Source of the DNA: JANQPA01 sp964548175
GTDB lineage: Bacteria > Bacteroidota > Bacteroidia > Chitinophagales > Saprospiraceae
Reading direction: 5' to 3'
Assembly: GCA_964548175.1 (NCBI GenBank)
Contig: CAZJQS010000026.1
Location: forward strand, 1 to 64,000
Length of the DNA: 64,000 nucleotides
The notes under the pieces are model-generated. The model searched no databases. It had not been told where the DNA came from and worked only from the letters and a program-made list of their open reading frames with translations. Positions 8,201-16,455 of this stretch are shown piece after piece (position 1 is the first letter of the stretch; the number at the start of each line of letters is the position of its first letter). The translations under genes and the position numbers were made by a program.

Positions 8201-11085
8201 GTCAATTCTGCAGTGGTGGCGCTATTATGGTCCCATTGGAAAGTAAATGGTCCTTTTCCTCCGCTGACACTTGCCTGAATCGCCGCAGTCGAAGCGCCGA
8301 AGCATTCGATGGTCCCGGTCTGCTCGACGTTGGCTACCAGCGGCAGTATGTTCTCGGTGATATTGACCTCGGCAGTGGTGATGCAGCCCTTATCGTCTTT
8401 TATGGTTACGGTATGCAAGCCCGGGGCCAGTTTAGTGGCCTGGGCTCCGGTTTCGCCATTGTCCCACTGAAAGGTGTAATTTCCCGATCCTCCGGAGGCG
8501 GTTGCAGTGGCCTGGCCATCTTCATTGTTGGTGCTGGCTGGTCCATCAGCGATTGCTTTTGCGGTCAGGGCATCCGGTTCTTCGATCACGAAGGAAGCCG
8601 TGGTAGTGGTTCCTTCGACATCGGTGATGCGGACTGAGTAGTTACCTGCCGGCAGTTCGCTGAGGGTATTTTCGGTATGGTTGTTATGGTTCCATTGATA
8701 CTGGAAAGGACCTTTACCACCGTTGACGACAGCGCGAAGTCCGGCAGTGGCCTGTCCGTTGCACTCAATTTGTTCGGTCTGTTCAATGGTGGCGGTCAGC
8801 GGCAGTATATTCTCGGTAATTTGCACTTCAGCAATGGTCTGGCAATCGTTTTGGTCGGTTATGGTAACGGAATGGACGCCGGGGCCGAGTCGTTTTGCGG
8901 TCGGTGTGATCTCGCCATTATCCCAGGTATAGGAGAGGCTGCCGTTTCCTCCGGTGACTTCCACCTGAGCCTGACCATTGGTTTGTCCTACGCCGGCCGG
9001 TTGAAGCACACTGATCTGGGCCTGAATAGCATCCGGCTGTTCCAACTGATAGGAAGCGGTTACCTTTGCGCCCTGAATATCGGTGATGGTGACGCTATAA
9101 TTCCCTGCAGCCAGGCCTGACGCCTCAGCGCCATTTTGATCATTTGCACTCCATTGGTACTGATAAGGGCCTTTACCTCCCTGAGCATTCACTTTTAAGC
9201 TTCCATTTGCCTCACCATTACAATCGATTTGTTGAACGGTCTGTATGGCGGCGGTGAGCGGAAGAATATCTTCAGAGATATTTACGGTAGCGGTGGAAGA
9301 ACAGCCGTTTTGATCTGTGACCGTCACGGTATGGTCTCCGGGGGGCAGGGTAGTGGCATTCGCCTGCGTTTCGCCATTATCCCATTTAAAGGTAAATGGA
9401 GCGACGCCTCCTGAGACGACTTCTACGCTGGCCTGCCCATCTGAGAGGCCTGTGGAAGCCGGGGCTACGACCTGAATCTGCAGTTCTAGTCCTTTTCCTG
9501 GGGCTATGGTATAATCAGCCTTGGCGGTATTACCCTCGCCATCGGTGATGGTCAGGCTGTAAGAGCCTTGCGGCAGGTTATTGACGGAGGCTTCCGTTGC
9601 TCCTGTGCTCCACTGGTAGGCGAAGGGAGGTTTTCCGCCTTCGATTTGGACGGCCAGTTCTGCATTACTGCCACCTGGGCAATCCAGTTCTTTTATGGGG
9701 TTGATCGCTGCTACGAGTGGTTGAACGGCTCTGCTGATGTTTACCTCGGTTACGGCAGAGCAGCCGTTCTCATCGGTAACGGTTACCTGATGAATGCCTT
9801 CAGATAAAGCAGCTGCCTGAGCGCCGGTTTCGCCGTTATCCCAGCGATAGGAGTAGGTTCCACTTCCTCCGCCTGCGGTAACCGTGGCGGCGCCGTCAGC
9901 GGCTCCGGGAGCGCTTTCCGGTTGATCCATGCCCGTATTAGCAGTAACATTGGGATCGGGAATATCTACTTTAGAAATCTTTTGATTGCCTCTGCTGTCG
10001 GTAACGGTGAGTTCATAGGCGCCCGCTCCGATGTTTTCCAGCCGGTCAGTAGTATTGCCGTTGCTCCATTGGTATTGGTAAGGGGGGGCGCCGCCCACGA
10101 CGCGGGCGCTGATGACAGCATCTTCCCCCTGAGCATTACAGCTGAGTTCTTTTTCCAGCTTAGCGGTTACGGTCATATTAGAAGCTTTCTGGATGAGGAA
10201 TAATCCTTTATCTTCTGTAGCCACCCAAATACCATCGTCCCGGTCAGCCGCCATAGCCGTTGCAAATTCGCTGGTGTAATATTGAGCGGGGCCGTAAACA
10301 TTGACTTTTTCCGTTTTGGGATTGTAGCTGGTAATGACGTCGGAAGCGACCCAGAGCAGCCCGTTTTTATCGAATATCATATCTGTCAGGCGTCCTTCCG
10401 TGCTTCGTGGAGGGAGTTCGATAGGATACCAGGTATCTTTCCGGTCGAGGTTGCCGAAATAATCAGAAGTCAGCAGCCAGTCACCTGAGGGGCCGACGGC
10501 TACGCTTAAAATGTCGAAGTATCTTTCCAGCAATTCCCATTTGCCGTTTTTTCCTACCAAAACACCCTCCTTAGTGGCGATCCACTCTCTGCCGAGAGTA
10601 TCCAGGTAGATGGTGTTGACGTAGTTGGATTTCAGTTTGGAAGTGCGGTCGTTGAATTCTTCGAGCAGGCGCAGGGAGGGCTGTGTTTTCAATTTAAAGG
10701 CGCCTGATTCGGAGGTGCCCAGCCAGAGTTCATCTTTACCGGCATTATAGGTAGCGGCGGTAAGGACGTTATCGTTGGTGAGGACATTATTCAGGACTTC
10801 GTTGAGCTCGTCTTTGTTCCAGAAGAGGTTGGCATTACCTCCGGGTATGGAGATGAGGGATTGATCAAGGGAGGAAAGCCTGGCTGGTTCGGCATAGCTT
10901 AGGTCGTATACCTTGAAAAGGCCTTCGCCATTGGCTATCCATTTGACGTTTTCATCATCGACATAAATATTTATTATGGCGGATTGCCGGTTGACTGCGT
11001 CGCAGCGGATGACCTGCATCGGATCATCCTGTGCGGATAATAATGTTGTCAGTAGTATGAAGAATAAGAGTATGAATTTTCTCAT
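5203..11085 (-). CDS. Giant secreted SprB-repeat protein with C-terminal OmpA domain
   Basis: This 1960-residue protein has a signal peptide (RKFILLFFILLTTLLSA), an N-terminal ~300-residue beta-propeller-like region, about 20 SprB-type Ig-like modules, and a C-terminal OmpA-like peptidoglycan-binding domain (IEIGGHTNSLPP, then LSTARAKSIADYL). The modules alternate as two types in pairs of about 153 residues. One type has GGKGPFxFQW and LPAGxYxVxITD; the other has PASTDNxDG, WDNGET and HTVTVTDxNGC, linked by ITENILPL. SprB modules are known from Bacteroidota gliding adhesins. The OmpA end suggests the protein is tethered to the wall rather than exported by a type IX C-terminal signal, which I do not see. 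Likely role: surface adhesin or envelope structural protein. Confidence 0.85.
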   Translation of the reverse strand: MRKFILLFFILLTTLLSAQDDPMQVIRCDAVNRQSAIINIYVDDENVKWIANGEGLFKVYDLSYAEPARLSSLDQSLISIPGGNANLFWNKDELNEVLNNVLTNDNVLTAATYNAGKDELWLGTSESGAFKLKTQPSLRLLEEFNDRTSKLKSNYVNTIYLDTLGREWIATKEGVLVGKNGKWELLERYFDILSVAVGPSGDWLLTSDYFGNLDRKDTWYPIELPPRSTEGRLTDMIFDKNGLLWVASDVITSYNPKTEKVNVYGPAQYYTSEFATAMAADRDDGIWVATEDKGLFLIQKASNMTVTAKLEKELSCNAQGEDAVISARVVGGAPPYQYQWSNGNTTDRLENIGAGAYELTVTDSRGNQKISKVDIPDPNVTANTGMDQPESAPGAADGAATVTAGGGSGTYSYRWDNGETGAQAAALSEGIHQVTVTDENGCSAVTEVNISRAVQPLVAAINPIKELDCPGGSNAELAVQIEGGKPPFAYQWSTGATEASVNNLPQGSYSLTITDGEGNTAKADYTIAPGKGLELQIQVVAPASTGLSDGQASVEVVSGGVAPFTFKWDNGETQANATTLPPGDHTVTVTDQNGCSSTATVNISEDILPLTAAIQTVQQIDCNGEANGSLKVNAQGGKGPYQYQWSANDQNGAEASGLAAGNYSVTITDIQGAKVTASYQLEQPDAIQAQISVLQPAGVGQTNGQAQVEVTGGNGSLSYTWDNGEITPTAKRLGPGVHSVTITDQNDCQTIAEVQITENILPLTATIEQTEQIECNGQATAGLRAVVNGGKGPFQYQWNHNNHTENTLSELPAGNYSVRITDVEGTTTTASFVIEEPDALTAKAIADGPASTNNEDGQATATASGGSGNYTFQWDNGETGAQATKLAPGLHTVTIKDDKGCITTAEVNITENILPLVANVEQTGTIECFGASTAAIQASVSGGKGPFTFQWDHNSATTAELTQLPAGAYTVSITDSEGTVAQAQFNVQQPDQLKATATAIDPASTDNQDGKAAVKALGGTGNYSYAWDNGETTQQANQLAPGVHTVTVTDRNGCTTTAEVNITENILPLVANVEQTGTIECFGASTAAIQASVSGGKGPFTFQWDHNSATTAELTQLPAGAYTVSITDSEGTVAQAQFNVQQPDQLKATATAIDPASTDNQDGKAAVKALGGTGNYSYAWDNGETTQQANQLAPGMHTVTVTDRNGCTTTAEVNITENILPLVATIEQTATITCFGEPTAALKVNRSGGKGPFRLEWAGAEQQGEALTGLAAGTYQLTVTDAVNNSAITSITIEQPNAIEVSLTAAEPASTDNEDGQATVQAKGGSGNYTYAWENGETKAQATQLAPGAHTVTVTDDKGCSATFEVEIGENILPLTADIEQTATIQCFGDATAALKVNRQGGKGPFQFQWNKPELSGNTADKLAAGEYAVTISDAAGNSTTAQVNIRQPEQLTAAMAGIEPASTDNEDGKAGVKVSGGAGGYAFAWDNGETTQQAQRLTPGVHTVTVTDQNGCTTTAEMEITENILPLTAAIEQAAEIQCFGDATAALQVNIQGGKGPFQFQWSKSELSGNTADKLAAGEYAVTISDAVGNSTTTQITIRQPDELTTAMTGIEPASTDNEDGKAGVQVSGGAGGYAFAWDNGETTQRVQKLAPGMHSVTVTDQNGCTTTAEVEITENILPLAANINIANPVLCYGQTSGALTVRLDGGKGPFEYQWNDPALSGNQIDQLAAGEYAVTITDAIGQTATASVMLDQPSPMDINTQFLQAARDETTADGKAMVEFSGGTPGYAVSWDNGESTATASRLAYGKHIVSITDNNGCVDTASVFVEKRKIPELVVEEVEEGQKIRIEALNFQADSTNIEARYYPVLDELHTFLTENTSVAIEIGGHTNSLPPDWYCDELSTARAKSIADYLIALGIAKWRVIHKGYGKRFPIASNDTEEGRRQNQRIEITILSLGNK
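7445..8384 (-). repeat. 459-bp tandem duplication inside the SprB-repeat gene
   Basis: A 459-base unit (153 codons, one A+B module pair) occurs twice in tandem, starting near 7445 and 7904. The copies are almost identical; the differences I see cluster near 7476-7500 versus 7935-7960 and include one Met/Val change. The other module pairs in the gene are clearly diverged, so this copy is recent. Confidence 0.9.
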
Positions 11086-11340
11086 AGGGTAAATGAAATT
11101 CTTTTGTAGGTCGTATTTAGATTATCAACATCCCGAAAAAGAAGCGGTTTGCCTGTTTGCCGCAGGACTGGCCCATTTCGAATTTTATTTATTGATAGGA
11201 ACGAAATTTTTCAATAGAAAATTGTAGGGGGTTTTCCTCAAAAAGGATCATTGAAAAATAATAATATAGGCTTCGATGTTGGGTGAAATGCTTAAATTTC
11301 AGAACAATAATCGTTCAATAGTCCAAATATCCATTTTAAC

Positions 11341-12624
11341 ATGTCTATACAAGAAACAGAAGACCAATTAACTCCGGATCAGCTCCCGGAAGAATCGCAA
11401 GAATTTGTTAAGCAAGCTGTAGCGCCGGTATCTGCGGCACGCAGGATCAATTATCTTGATGAGCTCAGAGGCTTTGCCCTTTTGGGGATATTGATCATGA
11501 ACATCCAGGATTTTTCTATGGTGGAGGCTTCCTATTTTAATCCTACAGCCCAGGAGCCTGCTGAGGGACTGAACCTGTTTACCTATCTGTACACCCACTT
11601 TTTTGCGGATATGAAAATGATGACCCTGTTTTCCATGTTGTTTGGGGCCGGGATGCTGCTTTTTGTAGAAAAGGCAAGGGAAAAAAGAGGGAAGTCCATT
11701 GGTCTTCACTACAGGAGAATGTTATGGTTATTGATCTTCGGTATGATCCATGCCTATTTCATTTGGAGGGGGGACATTTTGGTGGTGTACGCCATAAGCG
11801 GCGTGGTCATTTATTGGTTTAAGAAAGCGGACCCGACGGCATTGATTATTGTGGGAGTGATTTTCTTTTTCATGTTCAGTTTATTCAGTTATTCTCTTGA
11901 CATTTTCTGGGAGGTGATTCCGGAGCCTGACCGGCAAGAGCTTCAGGCTGTTATGCATCCCGGCGATGAAGCCATTGCAGCTGAAGTGTCCGGCTACAGT
12001 GGTAGTTTGTCTGCCATTCATCAGGAGCGAGTGTCAGACACGATCGAAAGGCAATCGGGCATAATGGTTTACATCTGGCGGGTTCTGGCCAATATGTTGT
12101 TCGGTATGGCGCTTTTCAAGCTGGGTATTTTAAAAGGGGAAAGGACCGGTCGGTTTTATAAAATTATGACCGTTGCCGGGTTTGGCATTGGTTTTTTATT
12201 GATCAGTCTGGGAGTGAGCTATAATTTTCAGCATGAGTGGGATGCCCGTTATTATTTTGCTCTAGGTTTTCAGTTCAATTATTTCGGGAGCCTTTTTGTA
12301 GCCCTCGGCTATATTGGCCTTATCGCCTTATGGTCCAGATCTGATTTTCTGTCTGATCTCAAGCGAAGGCTGGCGGCAGTCGGCCGCATGGCATTCACTA
12401 ATTATATTCTGCAATCGATCATTTGTACGACGATCTTTTATGGTTTCGGCTTTGGGCTGTTCAATCAATTGGATCGTTTCGCCCAGCAACTGATCGTTGT
12501 TGGGGTATGGATCGTTTTGTTGGCCTTTTCGCCCTGGTGGTTGAAGCGCTATCGTTTTGGGCCGCTGGAATGGTTGTGGCGGACCCTGACTTATTGGAAG
12601 CGACAGCCGATGAAAAGGTTTTAA
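11341..12624 (+). CDS. DUF418-type multipass membrane protein
   Basis: A 427-residue integral membrane protein with about eight to ten hydrophobic segments. It carries family signatures near the N-terminus (RINYLDELRGFALLGILIMN) and in the C-terminal half (GRMAFTNYILQSIICTTIFY), typical of DUF418 proteins related to YeiB and acyltransferase-3-like membrane proteins. No enzymatic activity is established for the family. The 45-residue cytoplasmic N-terminus is acidic. The gene stands alone between the minus-strand SprB gene and the S9 peptidase, 255 bases after the divergent start of the former. Confidence 0.8.
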   Translation: MSIQETEDQLTPDQLPEESQEFVKQAVAPVSAARRINYLDELRGFALLGILIMNIQDFSMVEASYFNPTAQEPAEGLNLFTYLYTHFFADMKMMTLFSMLFGAGMLLFVEKAREKRGKSIGLHYRRMLWLLIFGMIHAYFIWRGDILVVYAISGVVIYWFKKADPTALIIVGVIFFFMFSLFSYSLDIFWEVIPEPDRQELQAVMHPGDEAIAAEVSGYSGSLSAIHQERVSDTIERQSGIMVYIWRVLANMLFGMALFKLGILKGERTGRFYKIMTVAGFGIGFLLISLGVSYNFQHEWDARYYFALGFQFNYFGSLFVALGYIGLIALWSRSDFLSDLKRRLAAVGRMAFTNYILQSIICTTIFYGFGFGLFNQLDRFAQQLIVVGVWIVLLAFSPWWLKRYRFGPLEWLWRTLTYWKRQPMKRF

Positions 12625-12702
12625 ATGGATCATTCCTTATTCTCTTTTTTACTATCTTACTATGGTACTAATCACATATTGGCAATCAAAAAAAGTTAAA
12701 GT

Positions 12703-14715
12703 ATGAAAAAATTACTCTTTTGGCTATTTGTATTCGGATTTGCCATCCAATTGCCGGGCCAGCTGGCTAAGGAACGTTTATCTCTTGATTATTACGGCGA
12801 TTACGAGACGGCTTCAAACCCAAGGTTGTCGCCGGATGGGAAGCAAGTCCTGTATTCCCGGACCTGGATTAACTTAAAAGATGATCGAAGGGAAACGGAC
12901 CTTTGGATCGTTAATATTGACGGATCGATGAATCGATTTTTTCTGAACGGCTCGAACGGCTCCTGGTCTCCGGATGGGACGAAAGTAGCTTTTACACGTA
13001 AAGGCGAGCCGGAAGGCACTCAGATCTTCATTAAGTATCTGGGCGCAGAAGGAGAACCTACTCAAATTACCAAACTGGAGAAATCGCCATCCAGTATGGA
13101 GTGGTCGCCGGATGGAAAATACATTGCCTTCCGGATGCATATAGACGCCGAGCCGGCACTTAAGATGACCGATATTCCAAAGCCGCCGAAAGGGGCCAAC
13201 TGGACTAAAGCTCCACGGGTCATTGACCAGGTGGACTACCGCCAGGATCGGGTAGGTTTCCTGGAGCAGGGCTACACCCAGATCTTTATTGTGCCTGCCG
13301 AAGGAGGAACTGCCCGCCAGGTGACTACCGGCGATTGGGAGGTAAGCAGCGGACTGGAATGGACCAAAGACAGCAAGAAGATCATTTTCACCAGCTACAG
13401 AAAGCCGGAGGCGGAATACGCACGCGGCCAATCCAATCTTTACTCCGTTGACATTATGTCAGGCGACATTACTGAATTGACCACCCGGGAAGGATCGGAA
13501 GGGGGCGCTGCGGTTTCTCCTGATGGTAAAAAAGTTGCTTTTGTAGGCTCCATCTATACCAGGAATTTTTATCAGGACCGCAAGATGTTTGTAATGGACA
13601 TCGATGGGAGCAATGTCAAGATGATCTCAGAAAGCCTGGATCAGACCCCCGGCAGTCCTACCTGGGCGTCTGACGGTTCCGGCGTTTATTTTGACGTACG
13701 CGAATTCGGCGTGAGCAATCTTTACTTTGCCGATTTGAACGGTAAGGTCAAAAAAGTGACTGACGGCAACCATATGCTGAGTACGGATGACATTTCCGGC
13801 AGCGGACAGGCTGTAGGGGTGCGCACCGACCCGCACAACCCACCGGATATTGTGGCTTTCAACCTGAAGTCACCTTCCAATATCAAACAGATCACGGATG
13901 TGAACAGCGATATTCTGGATTTTGTAACATTGGGCGAAGTGGAAGAGGTTTGGTATGAATCAAAGGACGGCACTAAAGTACAGGGCTGGATCGTCAAGCC
14001 TCCGCAATTCGATCCGAATAAAAAATACCCTCTGGTATTGCGTATCCACGGCGGCCCTCATAGTATGTACAATGTCGGATTTAATTACAACTTCCAGTTG
14101 CATGCTGCTCAGGATCAGGTGGTTTTGTACACTAACCCCCGAGGTTCCACCGGCTATGGTTACGATTTTGCCAATGCCATCCAGAATGCCTATCCGGGTA
14201 ATGATTATGACGATCTGATGGCAGGTGTGGATGAGGTCATTTCCCGTGGCTATATCGACGAAGACAAGATGTACGTTTACGGTGGTAGCGGCGGTGGAGT
14301 GCTTACCAGCTGGATCGTCGGGCATACTGATCGTTTTGCCGCCGCCTCTGTGAATTATCCGGTGACGAACTGGTTCTCCTTCGTAGGTACAACGGACGGT
14401 TCCGGGTGGTACTACAATTTTGAAAAATTCCCATGGGAAGATCCAACCGAGCACATACAAAGATCACCGTTAATGTATGTTGGCAACGTTAAAACACCAA
14501 CTATGCTGATGTGTGGGGAGGATGACCTGCGCACGCCGATCTCTCAGACGGAAGAATACTATCAGGCCCTCAAAATGAATAAGGTGCCGACGGTCATGAT
14601 CCGCTTTAATGAAGAGTTTCACGGCACCAGCAGCAAGCCTTCGAACTTCTTAAGAACACAAGGCTATTTGAATGCCTGGTTTGAAAAGCACAATACGAAA
14701 AAGGCGAAGCCGTGA
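12703..14715 (+). CDS. S9 family serine peptidase (acylaminoacyl/dipeptidyl type), secreted
   Basis: A 670-residue prolyl-oligopeptidase-family enzyme that cleaves short peptides, probably in the periplasm. A signal peptide ending near residue 20 (FAIQLPGQL) precedes a beta-propeller with WSPDG-type blades (SWSPDGTKV, EWSPDGKYI). The C-terminal alpha/beta hydrolase domain has LRIHGGPHSMY, the nucleophile Ser529 in YGGSGGGV, the Asp region CGEDDLRTP and the His in EEFHGTS. All catalytic elements are present and the length is normal. It is followed by a perfect hairpin terminator and looks monocistronic. Confidence 0.93.
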   Translation: MKKLLFWLFVFGFAIQLPGQLAKERLSLDYYGDYETASNPRLSPDGKQVLYSRTWINLKDDRRETDLWIVNIDGSMNRFFLNGSNGSWSPDGTKVAFTRKGEPEGTQIFIKYLGAEGEPTQITKLEKSPSSMEWSPDGKYIAFRMHIDAEPALKMTDIPKPPKGANWTKAPRVIDQVDYRQDRVGFLEQGYTQIFIVPAEGGTARQVTTGDWEVSSGLEWTKDSKKIIFTSYRKPEAEYARGQSNLYSVDIMSGDITELTTREGSEGGAAVSPDGKKVAFVGSIYTRNFYQDRKMFVMDIDGSNVKMISESLDQTPGSPTWASDGSGVYFDVREFGVSNLYFADLNGKVKKVTDGNHMLSTDDISGSGQAVGVRTDPHNPPDIVAFNLKSPSNIKQITDVNSDILDFVTLGEVEEVWYESKDGTKVQGWIVKPPQFDPNKKYPLVLRIHGGPHSMYNVGFNYNFQLHAAQDQVVLYTNPRGSTGYGYDFANAIQNAYPGNDYDDLMAGVDEVISRGYIDEDKMYVYGGSGGGVLTSWIVGHTDRFAAASVNYPVTNWFSFVGTTDGSGWYYNFEKFPWEDPTEHIQRSPLMYVGNVKTPTMLMCGEDDLRTPISQTEEYYQALKMNKVPTVMIRFNEEFHGTSSKPSNFLRTQGYLNAWFEKHNTKKAKP

Positions 14716-14725
14716 CGTAGCAATT

Positions 14726-14770
14726 GCTGATGGTTGATGGCTGAGGTTGATGGAGCCATCAACCATCAGC
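14726..14770 (+). terminator. Hairpin terminator after the S9 peptidase
   Basis: Arms 14726-14742 and 14754-14770 are 17-base exact reverse complements with an 11-base loop. The hairpin is 11 bases past the peptidase stop codon. The arms are built from TGATGG repeats and lack a strong T tract. Confidence 0.75.
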
Positions 14771-14879
14771 CATCAACTATTACCAAAATCTTAATTCCCG
14801 CCTTTGCGCTAACCTTTAGCGTTCTTTTTTAGTTTTATGGGTGAAAATTAACCACTTTTCATCTCAAAAATGCACTATT

Positions 14880-15554
14880 ATGGTCAGATACACCTTGATG
14901 TTGACGCTCGCAGTGAGCTTATTTACCCTATCTTGCAGCGAAGGGCAGGAATCTGGATCCTCCGATGTCCAAAGGATCAGTGATTATGTAGCCGGGAAAG
15001 GCTATGAAAAATATGAAGTAGCTACCTTTGCCGGCGGTTGTTTTTGGTGTACGGAAGCCTCCTTTGAACGGATTAAAGGAGTGATTGACGTCATCAGCGG
15101 TTATTCCGGCGGAGAAAAGGAATATCCGACCTACAAGGAAGTAAGCTATGGCAAGACCGATCATGCCGAAGCCATTCAGCTCTTCTACGATCCCTCTGTT
15201 ATTACTTTTGATCAACTGCTGGAAGTGTTCTTCGTGGCGCATGATCCGACTCAGCTAAACCGGCAGGGACCGGATGTAGGTCCGCAGTATCGCTCAGAGA
15301 TCTTTTTCCACGCTCAGGAACAAAAAGAAAAAGCAGAAGCCTATATGAAAAAACTGGACGCCTCCGGGAAGTTCCAGAAACCGATCGTGACGAAATTGTC
15401 CAGATACCAGGAGTTTTGGACAGCAGAAGGTTATCATCAGGACTACTACGAGCACAACCCTCAGAGCGGCTACATTCAACAGGTGAGCCGGCCGAAGGTA
15501 GAGAAGGTGATGAAGACCTTTAAGGATATTTTGAAGGATAAATACAAGAAATAA
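14880..15554 (+). CDS. msrA: Peptide-methionine (S)-S-oxide reductase, lipoprotein form
   Basis: MsrA reduces methionine-S-sulfoxide in proteins. The signature GGCFWCTEASF with catalytic Cys is present, as are SGYSGG and the C-terminal FWTAEGYHQDYYEHNP. I prefer the ATG at 14880 because it gives a lipoprotein signal (LMLTLAVSLFTLSC), placing the enzyme in the cell envelope; an upstream in-frame ATG at 14841 would add 13 residues. Length (224 residues after this start) fits MsrA plus a signal. It is monocistronic, with a hairpin just downstream. Confidence 0.95.
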   Translation: MVRYTLMLTLAVSLFTLSCSEGQESGSSDVQRISDYVAGKGYEKYEVATFAGGCFWCTEASFERIKGVIDVISGYSGGEKEYPTYKEVSYGKTDHAEAIQLFYDPSVITFDQLLEVFFVAHDPTQLNRQGPDVGPQYRSEIFFHAQEQKEKAEAYMKKLDASGKFQKPIVTKLSRYQEFWTAEGYHQDYYEHNPQSGYIQQVSRPKVEKVMKTFKDILKDKYKK

Positions 15555-15574
15555 ATATTGGGCATAACGAAGTT

Positions 15575-15617
15575 TTTAAGATAATTTGCCGCCCCCTGGG
15601 CGGCAAATTATCTTAAA
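15575..15617 (+). terminator. Hairpin terminator after msrA
   Basis: A 19-base arm (15575-15593, TTTAAGATAATTTGCCGCC) pairs exactly with 15599-15617 around a 5-base loop, 20 bases past the msrA stop. The A/T outer and GC inner halves make a classic intrinsic hairpin. Confidence 0.8.
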
Positions 15618-15703
15618 CTATTTTTGTTCAGGCACGTAACCGATAACCGACGACAATTGGTTCATATTTATTTAAAATACTTTACTCTAAAGAATAACTT
15701 CCT

Positions 15704-15711
15704 TATCTTTG
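15704..15711 (+). promoter_or_regulatory. Candidate Bacteroidota -7 box before the ECF sigma gene
   Basis: TATCTTTG matches the TAnnTTTG -7 element of the Bacteroidota housekeeping sigma factor. It would leave a long leader of about 235 bases before the sigma factor start at 15952. No strong -33 TTTG is seen at the usual distance. The 15618-15951 interval holds no gene I can support. Confidence 0.4.
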
Positions 15712-15951
15712 GCGTTAAGTAATTTAGTAAACGACACGCTTTTTCACTTCTAATTAGTTGATGTATCTGAAAATTAATGACTTGCAGCCTTTCATGGAAA
15801 GAGCATAGCTTTCTTCTATTGAATTGGTTTGTAGAAGTACAGTTAAGGAATCTTAGCAGGTTCTTTTAGAAGGCTGGCACAACTAAAATATCATTTTATT
15901 TGCTGCGGCCGTGCTGCTTGTATTTCTATTATTTAACCAAAGTTTGCAAGC

Positions 15952-16455
15952 ATGTCACAGGAAGATTTTTGTAACAGGATACTTAGGCTGTATCAGCCGC
16001 TTCTTGCTTTTGCCTTAAAGTTGACCTGCAATCAGCAGGATGCTAAGGATTTAGTTCAGGATACGACTCTCCGTGCACTTCAGTACCGTCACAAATACCG
16101 GCAGGACACCAATTTTAAGGGGTGGATCACCACCATTATGTATAATCAGTTTTTGACGAATAAGAAGCGCAGCGCCCGTCGCAACACTCTGGAAGCTCCC
16201 ATGGAGGATTTTCTTTATGCCGCAGAAAATGAAACGGTGGAGAATAAGGTGGAGGAGCATCTATTCATCAAAGAAGTGATGGAGATGCTGGCTCAGTTAT
16301 CGGACACTTGCCGGGTGCCTTTTTTGATGTATTATCAAGGATACCCTTACCGGGAGATTTCCGAAAAGCTAGGCATACCGCTGGGGACGGTCAAGAGCCG
16401 GATCAGTTTTGCCCGATCGAACCTGAAGCGGATGATGAAGGAGCAGTATGTTTAG
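15952..16455 (+). CDS. ECF RNA polymerase sigma factor
   Basis: A 167-residue extracytoplasmic-function sigma factor. Region 2 is visible in AFALKLTCNQQDAKDLVQDT and FKGWITTIMYNQFL, and region 4 in MLAQLSDTCRVPFLMYYQGY plus EISEKLGIPLGTVKSRISFA. No anti-sigma factor gene is adjacent: downstream is a convergent gene whose stop abuts this one. The target regulon is unknown; the biosynthetic locus begins about 1.8 kb further on, but nothing in the sequence ties them together. Confidence 0.92.
   Translation: MSQEDFCNRILRLYQPLLAFALKLTCNQQDAKDLVQDTTLRALQYRHKYRQDTNFKGWITTIMYNQFLTNKKRSARRNTLEAPMEDFLYAAENETVENKVEEHLFIKEVMEMLAQLSDTCRVPFLMYYQGYPYREISEKLGIPLGTVKSRISFARSNLKRMMKEQYV

Noticed and set aside
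5248..10488. Many long plus-strand ORFs opposite the SprB-repeat gene (for example 5248-6117 and 7036-7578)
   Set aside because: They repeat with the module period and mirror the minus-strand codons, so they are antisense shadows of a repetitive gene.
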